Shown: positions 16,016 to 25,690, counted from the first letter of the stretch. The stretch: 64,000 nt of DNA from Methanomicrobium sp. W14 (GCF_017875315.1 NZ_JAGGMM010000001.1:372001-436000), one strand, 5' to 3'. Translations and numbers: made by a program. Notes: generated by a model not told the origin, from the letters alone.

Positions 16016-17770
16016 TTATGGGACAAGTGTTAATGCAACGGGAATTTTAAAATTTCCCCCGTTTGTAAAGACATCTATTTTCCCGGCGATAAAAAGGCTG
16101 TTGTCTGCATTTTTGGTGTCGATTTCAATCTTTACTGTTGCAGCAGAACCCGTGCGGAACACTTTCGGTGATACCGTAAGCCATCTCCTGTTTGATTCAG
16201 TACTTCCTGAAAGTATTCCGTCTCCTTTGTTTTTGATGACAAGATTTTTTGTTAACATATCTCCTCTTTTGATTTTTTTCATTATTATTTTTTCAAGGGA
16301 AACTTCAGCACACGGGTTTTTTCCGGCGGCAACAGTGACCGGTATTTTTGTGTTCCCGCCGTTTGTTGAGACTATTATATTTCCTGCGTACTTTATTCCC
16401 GGTGATCCAAGAAATACCATTGAACTGTCTGTTATAATCTCTTTGACCGTTTTTTTTGCGGTTGATATAACGGAGTCTTTTACAGTTATCCATTTTCTGT
16501 CTGAAGAGACGCTTCCTGAAAGTATTCCGTCCCCTGTATTTTCCAGGACTATACTGAATTTTATCAGACCGCTTTTAAGGGGCCTCAATTCAACTTTTTC
16601 GGGACTTGCCCTTAGGACTGGTGTAAATATCTTTGCAGGTTTGAATCTGTTACCGAAAGGAACCGACCTGTATGCAAAAGTTTTTTTATTTTTGTCGGGG
16701 GGGGGAAACAGGTCTTTTTTCAGCCTGCCGTCTTTAATCATTTTGCACCACGGGCATTCCTGAAGGTGGCCGGAATACCAGTGGTTGGGGTTATTTTTGC
16801 ATTGTTTTACCCCGGACAATTCGGTTTTAAGCTTTTCGGCCCATTCGGATGCCTTGGGGCGTCTATGTAAATTTCCGTGACCTTCTATGAAACAGCACCT
16901 GAAAAGGTCTCTTATTCCCTGCGGTATTATTTCATACGGCAGGGAATTTTTTGGCGGGAGCAGATCAGCGTTTTCTCTTCCGTAAGGGTAGTTTCCGGCA
17001 AGAATTTTCTGTTCAATTGTCGGGAGGCCGGATACTTTTTTTCCCCTGGCCTGGTAAGGGTGAAAACCGTTCATTAAGAGTCTGAATACTATAACTCCCA
17101 GCCCGAACAGGTCGGAGTAATACCTGTCTATATTTTCATCGCGAAAATTTCTGCCCATAAGTTCAGGAGGCAGAAAATCTCCGGTTGCAACCTTTGTGTA
17201 GTATGTTTTTTTTGTGTTCTTGTCCTGAATCTGAAACGAGTCGCAGTCAATTATTGATATTGCAGCAGTCCTTGCTATAAGAATATTGCTTGCACTCATA
17301 TCACCTATTTTGTGGCCTTTTTCGTGCAAAGCCGCAGTAACGTATGATATATTGAATGCGGCCGTCAGAAGGTACAGCCATGAAAAAGAGCCGCCGAGGT
17401 ATTTTATTCTGTCGTCAGGGTCATAATACCTGTGTGCCTCCCTGAAAAGAGAAGTGTCTACAAGAGGCATAGTAAAGCCTAAGAATTCTGCATCGTCTTT
17501 GCACGAGTCATAAAGTGACTCCACAGGCCATGAGACCGAACTTGACCGAAGGCTTCCACTCCGGCCGGCCAGGTTTTCCCCGGGAGGGTTTTTTATCATT
17601 GCCTCTATTTTGTTTTTGATTTCCGGGTTTAATTTGTCCCTGTGGTAAATCTTTGCGCAGAGAAACGGCTCTTCCTTTACCTTGTATATGGAGCCTTCAC
17701 CGCCTGTTTTGCCCGGTCCTGTAAGAACAACCTTTCTTCTGTTGCCTGAATACAGGATTTTTTCAGGCAT
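16016..17770 (-). CDS. Ser/Thr protein kinase-like protein with zinc knuckle and two Ig-like repeats (TerY-P-type kinase)
   Basis: 584 residues. Kinase domain ~1-320: Gly loop GGEGSIYKV, Lys40 in CAKIY, catalytic loop HKIGDMSASNILI with Asp157 and Asn162 (an unusual form of HRDLKPxN), metal site IDCDSF in place of DFG, then GDFLPPELMG as in APE. A CxnHx..CPWC zinc element follows (~335-352). The C-terminus has two ~85-residue beta repeats, each with GDGILSGS and TNGGN-K-IPV, of BACON/Ig-like type. It overlaps the PP2C gene (TGATG) and follows a VWA protein; kinase + PP2C + VWA is the TerY-P triad linked to stress and metal-resistance signalling in other prokaryotes. Confidence 0.85.
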   Translation of the reverse strand: MPEKILYSGNRRKVVLTGPGKTGGEGSIYKVKEEPFLCAKIYHRDKLNPEIKNKIEAMIKNPPGENLAGRSGSLRSSSVSWPVESLYDSCKDDAEFLGFTMPLVDTSLFREAHRYYDPDDRIKYLGGSFSWLYLLTAAFNISYVTAALHEKGHKIGDMSASNILIARTAAISIIDCDSFQIQDKNTKKTYYTKVATGDFLPPELMGRNFRDENIDRYYSDLFGLGVIVFRLLMNGFHPYQARGKKVSGLPTIEQKILAGNYPYGRENADLLPPKNSLPYEIIPQGIRDLFRCCFIEGHGNLHRRPKASEWAEKLKTELSGVKQCKNNPNHWYSGHLQECPWCKMIKDGRLKKDLFPPPDKNKKTFAYRSVPFGNRFKPAKIFTPVLRASPEKVELRPLKSGLIKFSIVLENTGDGILSGSVSSDRKWITVKDSVISTAKKTVKEIITDSSMVFLGSPGIKYAGNIIVSTNGGNTKIPVTVAAGKNPCAEVSLEKIIMKKIKRGDMLTKNLVIKNKGDGILSGSTESNRRWLTVSPKVFRTGSAATVKIEIDTKNADNSLFIAGKIDVFTNGGNFKIPVALTLVP

Positions 17771-18579
17771 CAGTTCCTCTTTTTCTGATTATTCCCAAGT
17801 GAGATAGCAACAAGAGTTTTGTCATCATCCGAGACTTCATTGATTTTACCGGAAAGAAGAAATTCCCCGATATCATCCGAGAGTTCTTTTTTGTCATGAG
17901 ACTTCTCCGCGTATTCAAAAAAAGGCCTGAAAAACGGGACGTAAGGTTTGTAGAAATCGTTTTCCTTTATAAGAACGGCTCTCTGGCAGCCGTCCGTAAA
18001 TGCAGCAATATTTTTTATATCCGGTATATTCTGTGATATCCTGAGGCTTTCCCTCCACTTATCGGAGGTTACGGGAGTCACCTCATTGATGTATTCTGAT
18101 TCTGCAGGTTCTGACAATAATTTTATTTTCCCGGAATAAGACTGTCCGACAACTCCGCCGTCTCCTACCTGTCCTATGGAAACGCTTTTTTTGTAGACTA
18201 ATATGACTATAAGAGTGCAGGCAAGCTCTTTTTTTGGAACTTTGTTCTCTATGGAGTATTTCTCGATTGCGCTTACAGATGACAGAAACGCCTCTTCTAT
18301 TATGGACACGTTGGACGTAATGTCAGCAGAAGTGATATTCTCATCGTAAACGGTCATGAAATGTTTTTTTATGGACTCTGTGGCTGTTCTTACTGCAATC
18401 TCAGCACCCTTTTCAGAATACCGTGCACTCCCGAGGCCGTCTGCAACAGCAATTGCCGCCGAGTCTTCTCTTGGTATTTCAGACGTCCATGCATCCTGGC
18501 ATGAAAGGCCCTTTTTTATATGCGAAGCTCCCGTCGTTTTTGCCCCGGATATTGAAATATTCATGCTGAGTTTATTCAT
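17770..18579 (-). CDS. PP2C-family protein phosphatase (TerY-P triad)
   Basis: 269 residues from ATG 18579 (MNKLSMNISIS); the longer frame begins at a TTG and is less likely. PP2C motifs: GLSCQDAW (early Asp), AIAVADGLGSARYSEKGA (DG motif), IGQVGDGGVVG, AAFTDGCQ and VSDDDKTLVAI. This is the short PP2C subtype found beside VWA-domain TerY proteins and atypical kinases. It should reverse phosphorylation by the kinase encoded next, with whose ATG its stop overlaps. Confidence 0.88.
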   Translation of the reverse strand: MNKLSMNISISGAKTTGASHIKKGLSCQDAWTSEIPREDSAAIAVADGLGSARYSEKGAEIAVRTATESIKKHFMTVYDENITSADITSNVSIIEEAFLSSVSAIEKYSIENKVPKKELACTLIVILVYKKSVSIGQVGDGGVVGQSYSGKIKLLSEPAESEYINEVTPVTSDKWRESLRISQNIPDIKNIAAFTDGCQRAVLIKENDFYKPYVPFFRPFFEYAEKSHDKKELSDDIGEFLLSGKINEVSDDDKTLVAISLGNNQKKRN

Positions 18580-18641
18580 AATATGAACTGCCCCGTTAAA
18601 ATAGTGCAAATCTGAATAAATAATGGTAAAAATTTATAGTA

Positions 18642-19340
18642 TCAGATTGTCGGGATTTCTCCCCATCCAGTTTCCCCTACAGGGTCTTCGAGGACAACCT
18701 GCTCACCCATATTTGATGCGGAGACTTTCGCCTGGCTTCTTGATAGCCATACAAACATCTCTTTAAAGTGATTTTCTTTCAGTTTTATTGGTTTTCTCTC
18801 GGGAGGGGATATCTTTTTGAGTGTCTCCATATCAGCCGAATCGACACCTACTGCAAAAAAGAGGAATCTGCTTTCTTCTTCTCCCCGGTGGACTTTTGAT
18901 ATAATCTCATTCCACTTGTCATCTCCTTCCTGCATGTCTGTCGGCTCTCCGTCTGTTATCATGAATATCCACGGACGGTAATAATCTATACCTTCCTTTT
19001 TGTATTCATCCTTCCTTTTTTCCAGGATTTCAAGGGTTTTATCTATTGCATCCCCCATCGGTGTAAGCCCGTCTGCTGAGAGTTCGACCGGGTTGAAGTC
19101 CTCTATTGCAGTAAACTCCTGTACAACCTCTACTTTTTTGCCGAATGACACAACGCACAGGTCCACTCTTTTTCTTGCAAGTTCATCTTTTTCTATTTCT
19201 TCTTTGAAGGTTTGAATTCCGCTGTTTAACTGTGATATTTTATCCCCGACAACCATCGACCCTGATATATCGAGGAGGAGAATTGTCGGACAGTGCGGCT
19301 GCTGGGGGTAGGCAATTTCAACCATGTCTTCAAGTGTCAT
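18642..19340 (-). CDS. TerY-like VWA-domain protein
   Basis: 232 residues, one von Willebrand A domain with an intact MIDAS: LLLDISGSM, the Thr in DGLTPMGDA and the Asp of MITDGEPTDM. Like TerY, it has no signal peptide, so it acts in the cytoplasm as a metal-dependent binding module. It is the first gene of a VWA-PP2C-kinase operon (63 bp to the PP2C start) preceded by GAGGATAAAT as ribosome binding site. Confidence 0.88.
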   Translation of the reverse strand: MTLEDMVEIAYPQQPHCPTILLLDISGSMVVGDKISQLNSGIQTFKEEIEKDELARKRVDLCVVSFGKKVEVVQEFTAIEDFNPVELSADGLTPMGDAIDKTLEILEKRKDEYKKEGIDYYRPWIFMITDGEPTDMQEGDDKWNEIISKVHRGEEESRFLFFAVGVDSADMETLKKISPPERKPIKLKENHFKEMFVWLSRSQAKVSASNMGEQVVLEDPVGETGWGEIPTI

Positions 19341-19430
19341 ATTTATCCTCTTAATATCTGTTTAAATCAAGCACTAATGCTTTGATATTAGGATGAATGA
19401 TATAAAAAGATGATTGATTTTAAAAGTCTT

Positions 19431-19610
19431 TCAGTCCTTTACGGTCAGAATTCCGACAACGAGAAGTGCAAGGCCGGCAAGCGCCACAACAAGGCCCAAA
19501 AGGCCCTTAATTACATAGATCAGTTCATCAATGAAATAATATGCTCCGTAAATACCTGCCAGCAGGAGTATGATTCCTGCAATTATCATTCCAAATGCAA
19601 CTTTATCCAT
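19431..19610 (-). CDS. Small two-helix membrane protein (59 residues)
   Basis: ATG at 19610, TGA at 19431-19433. The product starts MDKVAFGMIIAGIILLLAGI and has a second hydrophobic block KGLLGLVVALAGLALLVVG, so two membrane helices separated by a short loop with FIDELIYVI. The codon choice and uninterrupted hydrophobic pattern make chance unlikely. It resembles small archaeal membrane proteins of unknown function. The opposite-strand frame in this interval is not credible. Confidence 0.75.
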   Translation of the reverse strand: MDKVAFGMIIAGIILLLAGIYGAYYFIDELIYVIKGLLGLVVALAGLALLVVGILTVKD

Positions 19611-19765
19611 TAATTATCACATCTTATAGCAGTATCTGATTAAATTTCTCTCATATAAAAACTTTCATTCAAATGTGTTGTTAATTATTGATGTCTCTTT
19701 TTTGGTGCAGGTTATATTTTTACATCAGCATGCGGTATAATATACTATAATTTCCGGGGAATTAT

Positions 19766-21037
19766 ATGAAAATAACAATTGTCGGCGGAGGATATGTCGG
19801 TCTTGTATCAGGTGCATGCTTTGCAAAGACTGGTCACGACGTCACCATAGTTGATGTTGACTCTTCAAAGGTTGGTATGATAAATTCAAAGAAGCCTCCT
19901 ATATATGAAAAGGGTCTTGAGGAGATTCTTAACGAAACAGCCGGAAAGAACCTTTGTGCCTCGACAGGATATGATAGTGTTGCTGATTCCGATGTTTCTA
20001 TGATCTGTGTCGGGACGCCCCAGGGAGAGGACGGGTCAGCGAATCTTGCCTATATAAAACAGGCTGCATCTTCAATAGGAAAGGAGCTTAAAAAAAGCTT
20101 AGGTTACAGGGTAGTTGCCGTAAAAAGCACTGTTCCCCCCGGAACCACAGAAAATTTCGTAAGACCTGAAGTTTTGCGGGCTTCTGGAAAGAGCGTGGAC
20201 GATATAGGTTTTGCTATGAACCCGGAATTTTTAAGAGAGGGAATTGCGGTTTTTGATTTCATGAACCCTGACCGTATCGTCGTTGGAAGTGACACTGAGA
20301 AAGCCGGTGAAATAATAGAGAAGCTGTACTCCTGTATAAATGGTGATGTGATTCATACAAAAACGACCGCAGCCGAGATGATAAAATATACGTCCAATGC
20401 GTTTCTTGCAACAAAGATCTCTTTTTCAAACGAAATCGGCAATATCTGCAAGGCTCTTGGCGTTGATGTGTACGAAGTGATGAAAGGAGTTGGTATGGAT
20501 CACAGGATATCGCCGTATTTTCTGAATGCGGGTGCAGGGTTTGGAGGAAGCTGCTTTCCGAAGGACGTCTCCGCGATTGCGTCTATTGCAGAAGGTATGG
20601 GTCTTGATCCTGTTCTTTTAAAGTCAGTCTTAAAAATCAACGATGCGCAGCCCCTAAGGATTGTAGAAATTCTTGAGAATCGGGCAGGCTCACTGAAAAA
20701 CAAAAAAATTACCGTTTTGGGGCTGGCATTCAAGGACAACACCGACGACATACGCGACTCGCGTTCAACACCTGTAATTGGTGCGCTGCTTTCCAGGGGA
20801 GCACATGTATCGGCATATGATCCTATGGCCTCAGGCAGCATGAAAAAAATATATCCTGAAATTGAATATTGCAATAGTCCTTCTGATGCTCTGAGGGACT
20901 CTGACGGATGTCTTGTTATGACCGAATGGCCTGAATTTTCAGAACTGGATAAGGAATTTAGTCTTATGAAATCGCAGATTGTCATAGAAGGAAGACGTAT
21001 ACTTTCGGTTGAGGACAGGGAGGGCATATGCTGGTAA
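19766..21037 (+). CDS. UDP-glucose/GDP-mannose-type nucleotide-sugar dehydrogenase
   Basis: 423 residues. N-terminal NAD-binding GGGYVGLVSGACFAKTGHDV, central VKSTVPPGTTENF, catalytic Cys in GAGFGGSCFPKDVSA, and C-terminal UDP-binding LGLAFKDNTDDIRDS. These identify the UGDH family (4-electron oxidation of a UDP-sugar to the uronate). The length and sequence fit UDP-glucose 6-dehydrogenase (AglM-like). Its last ten bases overlap the next gene, a sugar nucleotidyltransferase, so the pair probably supplies activated uronic acid for S-layer N-glycans or exopolysaccharide. Confidence 0.92.
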   Translation: MKITIVGGGYVGLVSGACFAKTGHDVTIVDVDSSKVGMINSKKPPIYEKGLEEILNETAGKNLCASTGYDSVADSDVSMICVGTPQGEDGSANLAYIKQAASSIGKELKKSLGYRVVAVKSTVPPGTTENFVRPEVLRASGKSVDDIGFAMNPEFLREGIAVFDFMNPDRIVVGSDTEKAGEIIEKLYSCINGDVIHTKTTAAEMIKYTSNAFLATKISFSNEIGNICKALGVDVYEVMKGVGMDHRISPYFLNAGAGFGGSCFPKDVSAIASIAEGMGLDPVLLKSVLKINDAQPLRIVEILENRAGSLKNKKITVLGLAFKDNTDDIRDSRSTPVIGALLSRGAHVSAYDPMASGSMKKIYPEIEYCNSPSDALRDSDGCLVMTEWPEFSELDKEFSLMKSQIVIEGRRILSVEDREGICW

Positions 21038-21786
21038 AACAGGGGCTTATTCCCGCAGCAGGTTCGGGAACAAGACTGGGACCTTTTACAAAAGCCATCC
21101 CCAAGGAGCTTTTGCCTGTCGGAGACAAGGCTGTCATCGAACACGTTGTCTGTGCAATGCAGATTGCAGGCATTGAAGAGGTTGTCATTGTAGTGAGCCC
21201 GCATAAGCATGGTCTCTCGGATTATTTCGGTTCGGGAAAAAGGTTCGGGCTGAACATTACGTATGTCGTCCAGGACGAGAGAAAAGGTCTTGGTGATGCG
21301 GTTCTTGCAGGGGAGCATGTAATCGACGGGCCTTTCACTGTCGTTTTAGGGGACAATTATTTTGCCCCGAAAACATTTTTGAAGGACCTTATTGACTTTC
21401 ATATCCAAAATTCCGGTGAAACAACGGTGGGCGTTGCCGAAGTAGAGGATGTGACAAGGCATGGTATAATAACACCTTCGGGAGACAGGATTCTTGGTAT
21501 GGTTGAAAAACCCTCGCCTGAACAAGCCAAAAGCAGACTCGGCGCACTTGGTGCGTATGTTTTTAAAAGAGATATTTTTGATGCCATTAAAAGAACCAGA
21601 CCCGGATTTAAAGGTGAAATTCAGCTCACAGACTCCATAAATATTCAGATAAATGACGGCAGGAAAGTCCTTTACAAAAAGATTGACGGAATTCATATTG
21701 ATGTCGGAACGCCCCGTGACCTTATGAAGGCAAACGACTGGTATCTTAACCACAACATAAACGGGGACTGCAAGGAAGACCTTTAG
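21028..21786 (+). CDS. Sugar-1-phosphate nucleotidyltransferase (UTP/dTTP-glucose-1-P type)
   Basis: 252 residues. Signature GLIPAAGSGTRLGPFTKAIPKELLPVGDKAVIEH, a complete nucleotide- and metal-binding start, then VVLGDNYF, LGALGAYVFKRD and the IDVGTP end. It belongs to the RmlA/GalU superfamily; without the C-terminal hexapeptide repeats of AglF-like forms. The substrate is not certain; beside a UDP-sugar dehydrogenase, UTP + glucose-1-phosphate is the best guess. The ATG at 21028 lies within the last codons of the dehydrogenase. Confidence 0.88.
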   Translation: MLVKQGLIPAAGSGTRLGPFTKAIPKELLPVGDKAVIEHVVCAMQIAGIEEVVIVVSPHKHGLSDYFGSGKRFGLNITYVVQDERKGLGDAVLAGEHVIDGPFTVVLGDNYFAPKTFLKDLIDFHIQNSGETTVGVAEVEDVTRHGIITPSGDRILGMVEKPSPEQAKSRLGALGAYVFKRDIFDAIKRTRPGFKGEIQLTDSINIQINDGRKVLYKKIDGIHIDVGTPRDLMKANDWYLNHNINGDCKEDL

Positions 21787-21969
21787 GTCCGAATACCTCT
21801 TTTCTGATACCGGAAATGTATTTTGGAAATAATTTTTTTATTTTATATCTCTGCATACAAATCTTTATTCTGTATCAAAAATTTTTCATCTGTACTTTAT
21901 TCTTTTATTAATCAAAGACCAATCAAAATTATTATCTCGTTTACACTTTAAAATGTGGCATGTAATTAG

Positions 21970-22578
21970 ATGGGTATGAACAAAAAAACCGGATATGTCC
22001 TGATTTTAATATTTATTGCAGTAATTGCGGCTGGGATTATTGTTTCGGCAGTAATCAGCAATGAAAATTCTTCTGAAATTTTAGCAGTCAACCACGACGT
22101 TATCAGGTCAGCGGGTTTTAGTGTAAACTCAGGATCGATAGGTCAGAACACGTCGGCGGCGGGAACAGTTTTTGTCTGCGGGCCGGGTGAAACTGCGGAA
22201 AATATACGTATTGCCGCAAGAGTTGAGGTCGACCCCGGCGATTGGGGGGGTGTTGCCTTTTATGTACCGGCCGGCTGGAAGGTCTCAGGTGTTTTGAGCA
22301 GTTATCCTGAAGGTGATGACCGGTCACGGCCTTCTGATTATGCTGCGACATGGACAACCACGGACGAAAAGTCCGAATGGAGTTCATGGGTGGAAATCGG
22401 AAGAATTCGCGGCGGTCTGCCGGCAGCAGGAGGAAATGGCACAGTCGTAATCGACCTTGTCCCCGATAAGGCGTCAGCCCGCAACATAAGTGAACCTGCA
22501 ATTATGGTCGGGGCCGGTTCGGAAGAAAAGGACGGGATAAAAATAATGGAGACAGGTTTAATCAAAGTCCCTGTCTAA
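21970..22578 (+). CDS. Anchored extracytoplasmic protein of unknown function
   Basis: 202 residues. The start MGMNKKTGYVLILIFIAVIAAGIIVSAV is one membrane helix; the rest is a hydrophilic beta-rich domain (VEVDPGDWGGVAFYVPAGWKV, WTTTDEKSEWSSWVEIG) without Cys apart from VCGPGE. No family recognised. It is preceded by ~180 bp of AT-rich DNA with several TATA-like elements. It converges with the methyltransferase gene and overlaps its stop by four bases. Confidence 0.65.
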   Translation: MGMNKKTGYVLILIFIAVIAAGIIVSAVISNENSSEILAVNHDVIRSAGFSVNSGSIGQNTSAAGTVFVCGPGETAENIRIAARVEVDPGDWGGVAFYVPAGWKVSGVLSSYPEGDDRSRPSDYAATWTTTDEKSEWSSWVEIGRIRGGLPAAGGNGTVVIDLVPDKASARNISEPAIMVGAGSEEKDGIKIMETGLIKVPV

Positions 22579-23702
22579 ACCTCTTTTCTTGCGGTGTCCA
22601 CCATGACTTCGCCGACCGGAGTCATCACCGCTCTGCTGTGTACAGATTTGAATCCCTCTTTTAGCATGGCGCCGGCAATAACTCCTTCATTCAGCCCCAT
22701 GTCGTTTCCGTAAAGTGCCGGCATCAGGGTTCCGAGGACCATCTCTTTAGGCTTTGTCCCACCGTTTGTCTTCCCGTCCGAAAAGCTGACGAAGACTCCG
22801 CCGGGGTTAAGGGAGTCGCAGACCTTTTTTATTACGTCATTGAGACTGTCCCCGGCGAAGTTAAGTGTCATCGAAGCCCAGACGAGGTCGTAGTTTTTTC
22901 CTAAGGGGTCGTTTATGTAGTCTCCTCCGACTGCTTTTACTCTGTCCTCCATCCCGTATTCGCCGATTAGTCTTTCGGCGACTTTTGAGACGGCAGGTCT
23001 GTCGAAGAGGACGGCATTCATGGAAGGGTGTCCCATTGCGATTGATATGCCGAAGAGTCCGGGGCCGCATCCCAGGTCGAGCATTTTTCTGAATGAACCG
23101 AACTCCGGAAGCGACGACACAATTCGCGACGCCAGCTGCACCATCCCCGCACGCTGGTAATTTACGGACAGTTCCGCCTGTTCCGCCCAGATGCCCTCCG
23201 ATTCCGTTTTGTTTTTGTGCATGCATTTGTCAGGGCCGTATTTTACAAGGCTGCATATGTCGTCAGAGGACAGGTTGTACCACCGAAAGGACGACAAAAA
23301 GAATTCCCCAAGGTATGTGTCGTCATTTGAGGCGAGAAACTCCTCTGCGGCCGGCAGGTTTCTGAACAGTCCTTTCTTTTTTTCAATCAGGTCAAGTGAA
23401 GCTAGGGAGTTCATAATGACTGCCGTATTTTCGGGGTCGAAGTTATGTTTTTCAGCCAGCTCTTCACTGCTTTTCCAGTAGGACAGTTCCCTGAAGATTC
23501 CGAGCTTTATTGCCGCAATAAAAATATTCGTCTCCTGGTTTGTGAGCAGTTTTTTGTACAGCTCTTTGAAACTGTTCTTTATCTTAGGCATTTTCCTTGT
23601 ACGCATGCCTTCCCGTAAGCGACCCGTATGCCCGTGTGAGTGCATACGGCTGTACATGCTGTGCCCTGAAGAAAACGGCCTTCTCGTCCCGCAGTCCGTC
23701 AT
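22575..23702 (-). CDS. SAM-dependent O-methyltransferase with dimerisation domain
   Basis: 375 residues from the ATG at 23702, which has AGAGG five bases upstream; a shorter start at 23591 (MPKIKNSFKELYKKLL, with AAGGAAA) begins at the normal family start, and the frame reaches 23798 only from a TTG. After a winged-helix dimerisation region (IAAIKLGIFRELSYWKSSEELA) comes the methyltransferase core LDLGCGPGLFGISIAMG, with NLAWASM-like YDLVWASMTLNFAG and a SFSDGK loop. This is the acetylserotonin/caffeate O-methyltransferase-like architecture, also found in corrinoid and tetrapyrrole modification. The His-rich leader between the two starts (SSGHSMYSRMHSHGHTG) is unusual. Substrate unknown. Confidence 0.75.
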   Translation of the reverse strand: MTDCGTRRPFSSGHSMYSRMHSHGHTGRLREGMRTRKMPKIKNSFKELYKKLLTNQETNIFIAAIKLGIFRELSYWKSSEELAEKHNFDPENTAVIMNSLASLDLIEKKKGLFRNLPAAEEFLASNDDTYLGEFFLSSFRWYNLSSDDICSLVKYGPDKCMHKNKTESEGIWAEQAELSVNYQRAGMVQLASRIVSSLPEFGSFRKMLDLGCGPGLFGISIAMGHPSMNAVLFDRPAVSKVAERLIGEYGMEDRVKAVGGDYINDPLGKNYDLVWASMTLNFAGDSLNDVIKKVCDSLNPGGVFVSFSDGKTNGGTKPKEMVLGTLMPALYGNDMGLNEGVIAGAMLKEGFKSVHSRAVMTPVGEVMVDTARKEV

Positions 23703-23920
23703 AATCCTCTTATTTGAAAAGTCAGTCTGATCTTTTTCAGTACCTGTCATTTTTTGTTGTCCTGCTTTTTTGGCAGTTCTCCTTTCTTTATTGGTCAAAA
23801 TAATTATTGCCCGAAACTGATTGGTATATTTTCAAAAAACCAAAAAAAAGTTTTGACGAATTTTAGCGGCTGCATAAGTGAAAAAAATTATTCTGAGGCA
23901 AAAAGATATAAACGGCCCGT

Positions 23921-24865
23921 TTAGTCCTGAACAGCGCTTATGGGGCTGTCGGCCACGAAAGTTTTTTGGTTTTTGCTGTTCGTGACTGCGATTACGGCGG
24001 GCATCACGAGAACTGCGCCTGCAAGCGAAAAGCCGACTGCCTCAACTGTCACCAGTCCAAAGTTCAAAATTATCGGAAACGAGGAGAGGAGCAGTGCCGA
24101 AAAACCGAAAAATGTTGTCATCCCGGAAATCGTCACGGCAGTACCGATTTTTTGGACGCTCATTCTGATTGCTGTCTGGGTATCGTATCCCTTCCTGTGC
24201 TCCTCTCTGAAACGCTCCATTATGAGTACTGTATATTCTGACGCCACACCTATCGTCATCGCCCCAAGGGTTGCGGTAAGAAGTGTATAGTCTAGACTGA
24301 AGGTTTACATGACAAGGCCGTTGTACCCGACGGCCATAAAAACAGGTATGACGGCGGATATCGCGGAGAGCTTTCTGTAGACAGCAAGGAGAAACAAAAT
24401 GATGAGGCGGCAGAAGATGTCTTCTGCGACTGACGTCTCTGTTTTTCTTTTTCCTCTTGAAACGCCGCACTGGTCGGCAAAATTGTTCAAATGCCTTGTG
24501 CTTGTAACGGTGTACTTCTTTTTTTTGTTTCTGAGACTGCCGCATATTTTACGGCAGAGTTCTTTTGGGATTTCGTAGCCTGTGTTCAGGAGGTGGAGAT
24601 ATTCTATTATGTCCTGATATTCCGCCGGTGGGATGAACCCGGCCTCCTCCCATATCTGCCGGGTCTTCAGAGGGGCGGATGATATATTTTCTGTTCCGCA
24701 GACCATTTGTTTTGCCTTCACATTTTTGTTGAAATGTCTGGCCTCTCCTCGTCCATCCCCGAAAGCCGGGAGAGCCGGCCCGAAGGAAGAGGAGAAGAAT
24801 TCGGCGGACCGGAAAGCGTTGGAGGACGCGGCCGCACTGACAGCCTGTTTTCAGAATATCTCCTG
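23921..24865 (-). pseudogene. RND/MMPL-type transporter, 3' remnant with in-frame stop
   Basis: On the minus strand the frame from 24865 downward encodes SSNAFRSAEFF, then VYRKLSAISAVIPVFMAVGYNGLVM, then TAA near 24308, and in the same frame TFSLDYTLLTATLGAMTIG and ASEYTVLIMERFREEH to 23921. Those helices match the C-terminal half of archaeal RND (MMPL) exporters, where the stop replaces the Tyr/Leu expected after GLVM. Everything upstream of 24865 (the N-terminal two thirds) is missing: an in-frame TGA occurs and the next DNA belongs to another gene. So it is a truncated, decayed transporter. Confidence 0.8.
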
Positions 24866-24954
24866 TACAGTATGAAAATATATTCCTGAAAGTTTTGGAC
24901 TTTATTTTTGGTGTTGTACCGGACAGAAAAGCAATCATCAAAAAAAGTTGTTTT

Positions 24955-25513
24955 TTAGTGCGAATTGTATTTGAGCCGGCATCTCGGAAAATTTTGTGTC
25001 TCATCTTCTACCGACCAGACATCTGACTGCTGTATCTCGTTTAGAGTCTCTTCTCTTTTCCGGCGGCCGTTGCTTGTTATCAGCACGCCGTCCGGATTTG
25101 TTATCCGTTCAAGCTCTTTTAAAAACCGGCCAGTGTCCCCTTATCATGTGGACCATGCCAAGTGCGAAGACGAAGTCGGCTTTATCGTCTTTGAGACATG
25201 AACTAGACTTCTCAGAAAGGACAGAGGTTACGTTCGTGAGTTTTTCGTCCCTGATAAGACGGGAGACGGATTCAACGGCGAGGGTGTTTGCGTCGACCCC
25301 ATAGACCTGTCCTTTGTCCCCTGTCAGTCCTGAAGCCGCTTTTGAGTGACTTCCGGGTCCGCAGCCGCAATCGACGACCGTCATGCCGGGTTTAATCCCA
25401 AAAGACTCAGGAAGGCGTACAGGCGGGCAAAGTTTGTCTCTTTCATCAAAAAATGAGAACCTCATTATTTTAAATGAGAAATCCGATCTCTCTTCACGTT
25501 TTACTTCTTTCAT
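24955..25513 (-). pseudogene. Class I SAM methyltransferase, frameshifted
   Basis: ATG 25513 follows a perfect GGAGGTGAT ribosome binding site. The N-terminal part carries GMTVVDCGCGPGSHS (SAM site), YGVDANTLAVESVS and DFVFALGMVHMIRG. Near 25145 the frame shifts: the continuing family sequence FLKELERITNPDGVLITSNG lies one frame over and ends with TAA at 24955-24957 (DVWSVEDETQNFPRC). A one-base repair would give a ~185-residue enzyme of the arsM/UbiE-like class. The good ribosome site and otherwise clean codons suggest recent inactivation or a sequencing error. Confidence 0.75.
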
Positions 25514-25690
25514 ATCTTATCACCTCCGTTGGGTTTATTCTCTGGTTGCAGCAGCTGTTTTTTTTTGGTTACGATTCTTTTCCGTGACCGGGGCGGCTGT
25601 CCGCATTTCTTTTGGAGATTTCTGCTATTCTTTATTTTTCTCCATTTGATGTTTCCGGGCCTGCAGAAATTTGCTCTTCATATTTTCACA

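Noticed and set aside
24300-24312. Read-through (pyrrolysine or selenocysteine) of the stop in the RND remnant
   Set aside because: The codon is TAA, not TAG or TGA, and the N-terminal part is missing as well, so decay is the simpler reading.
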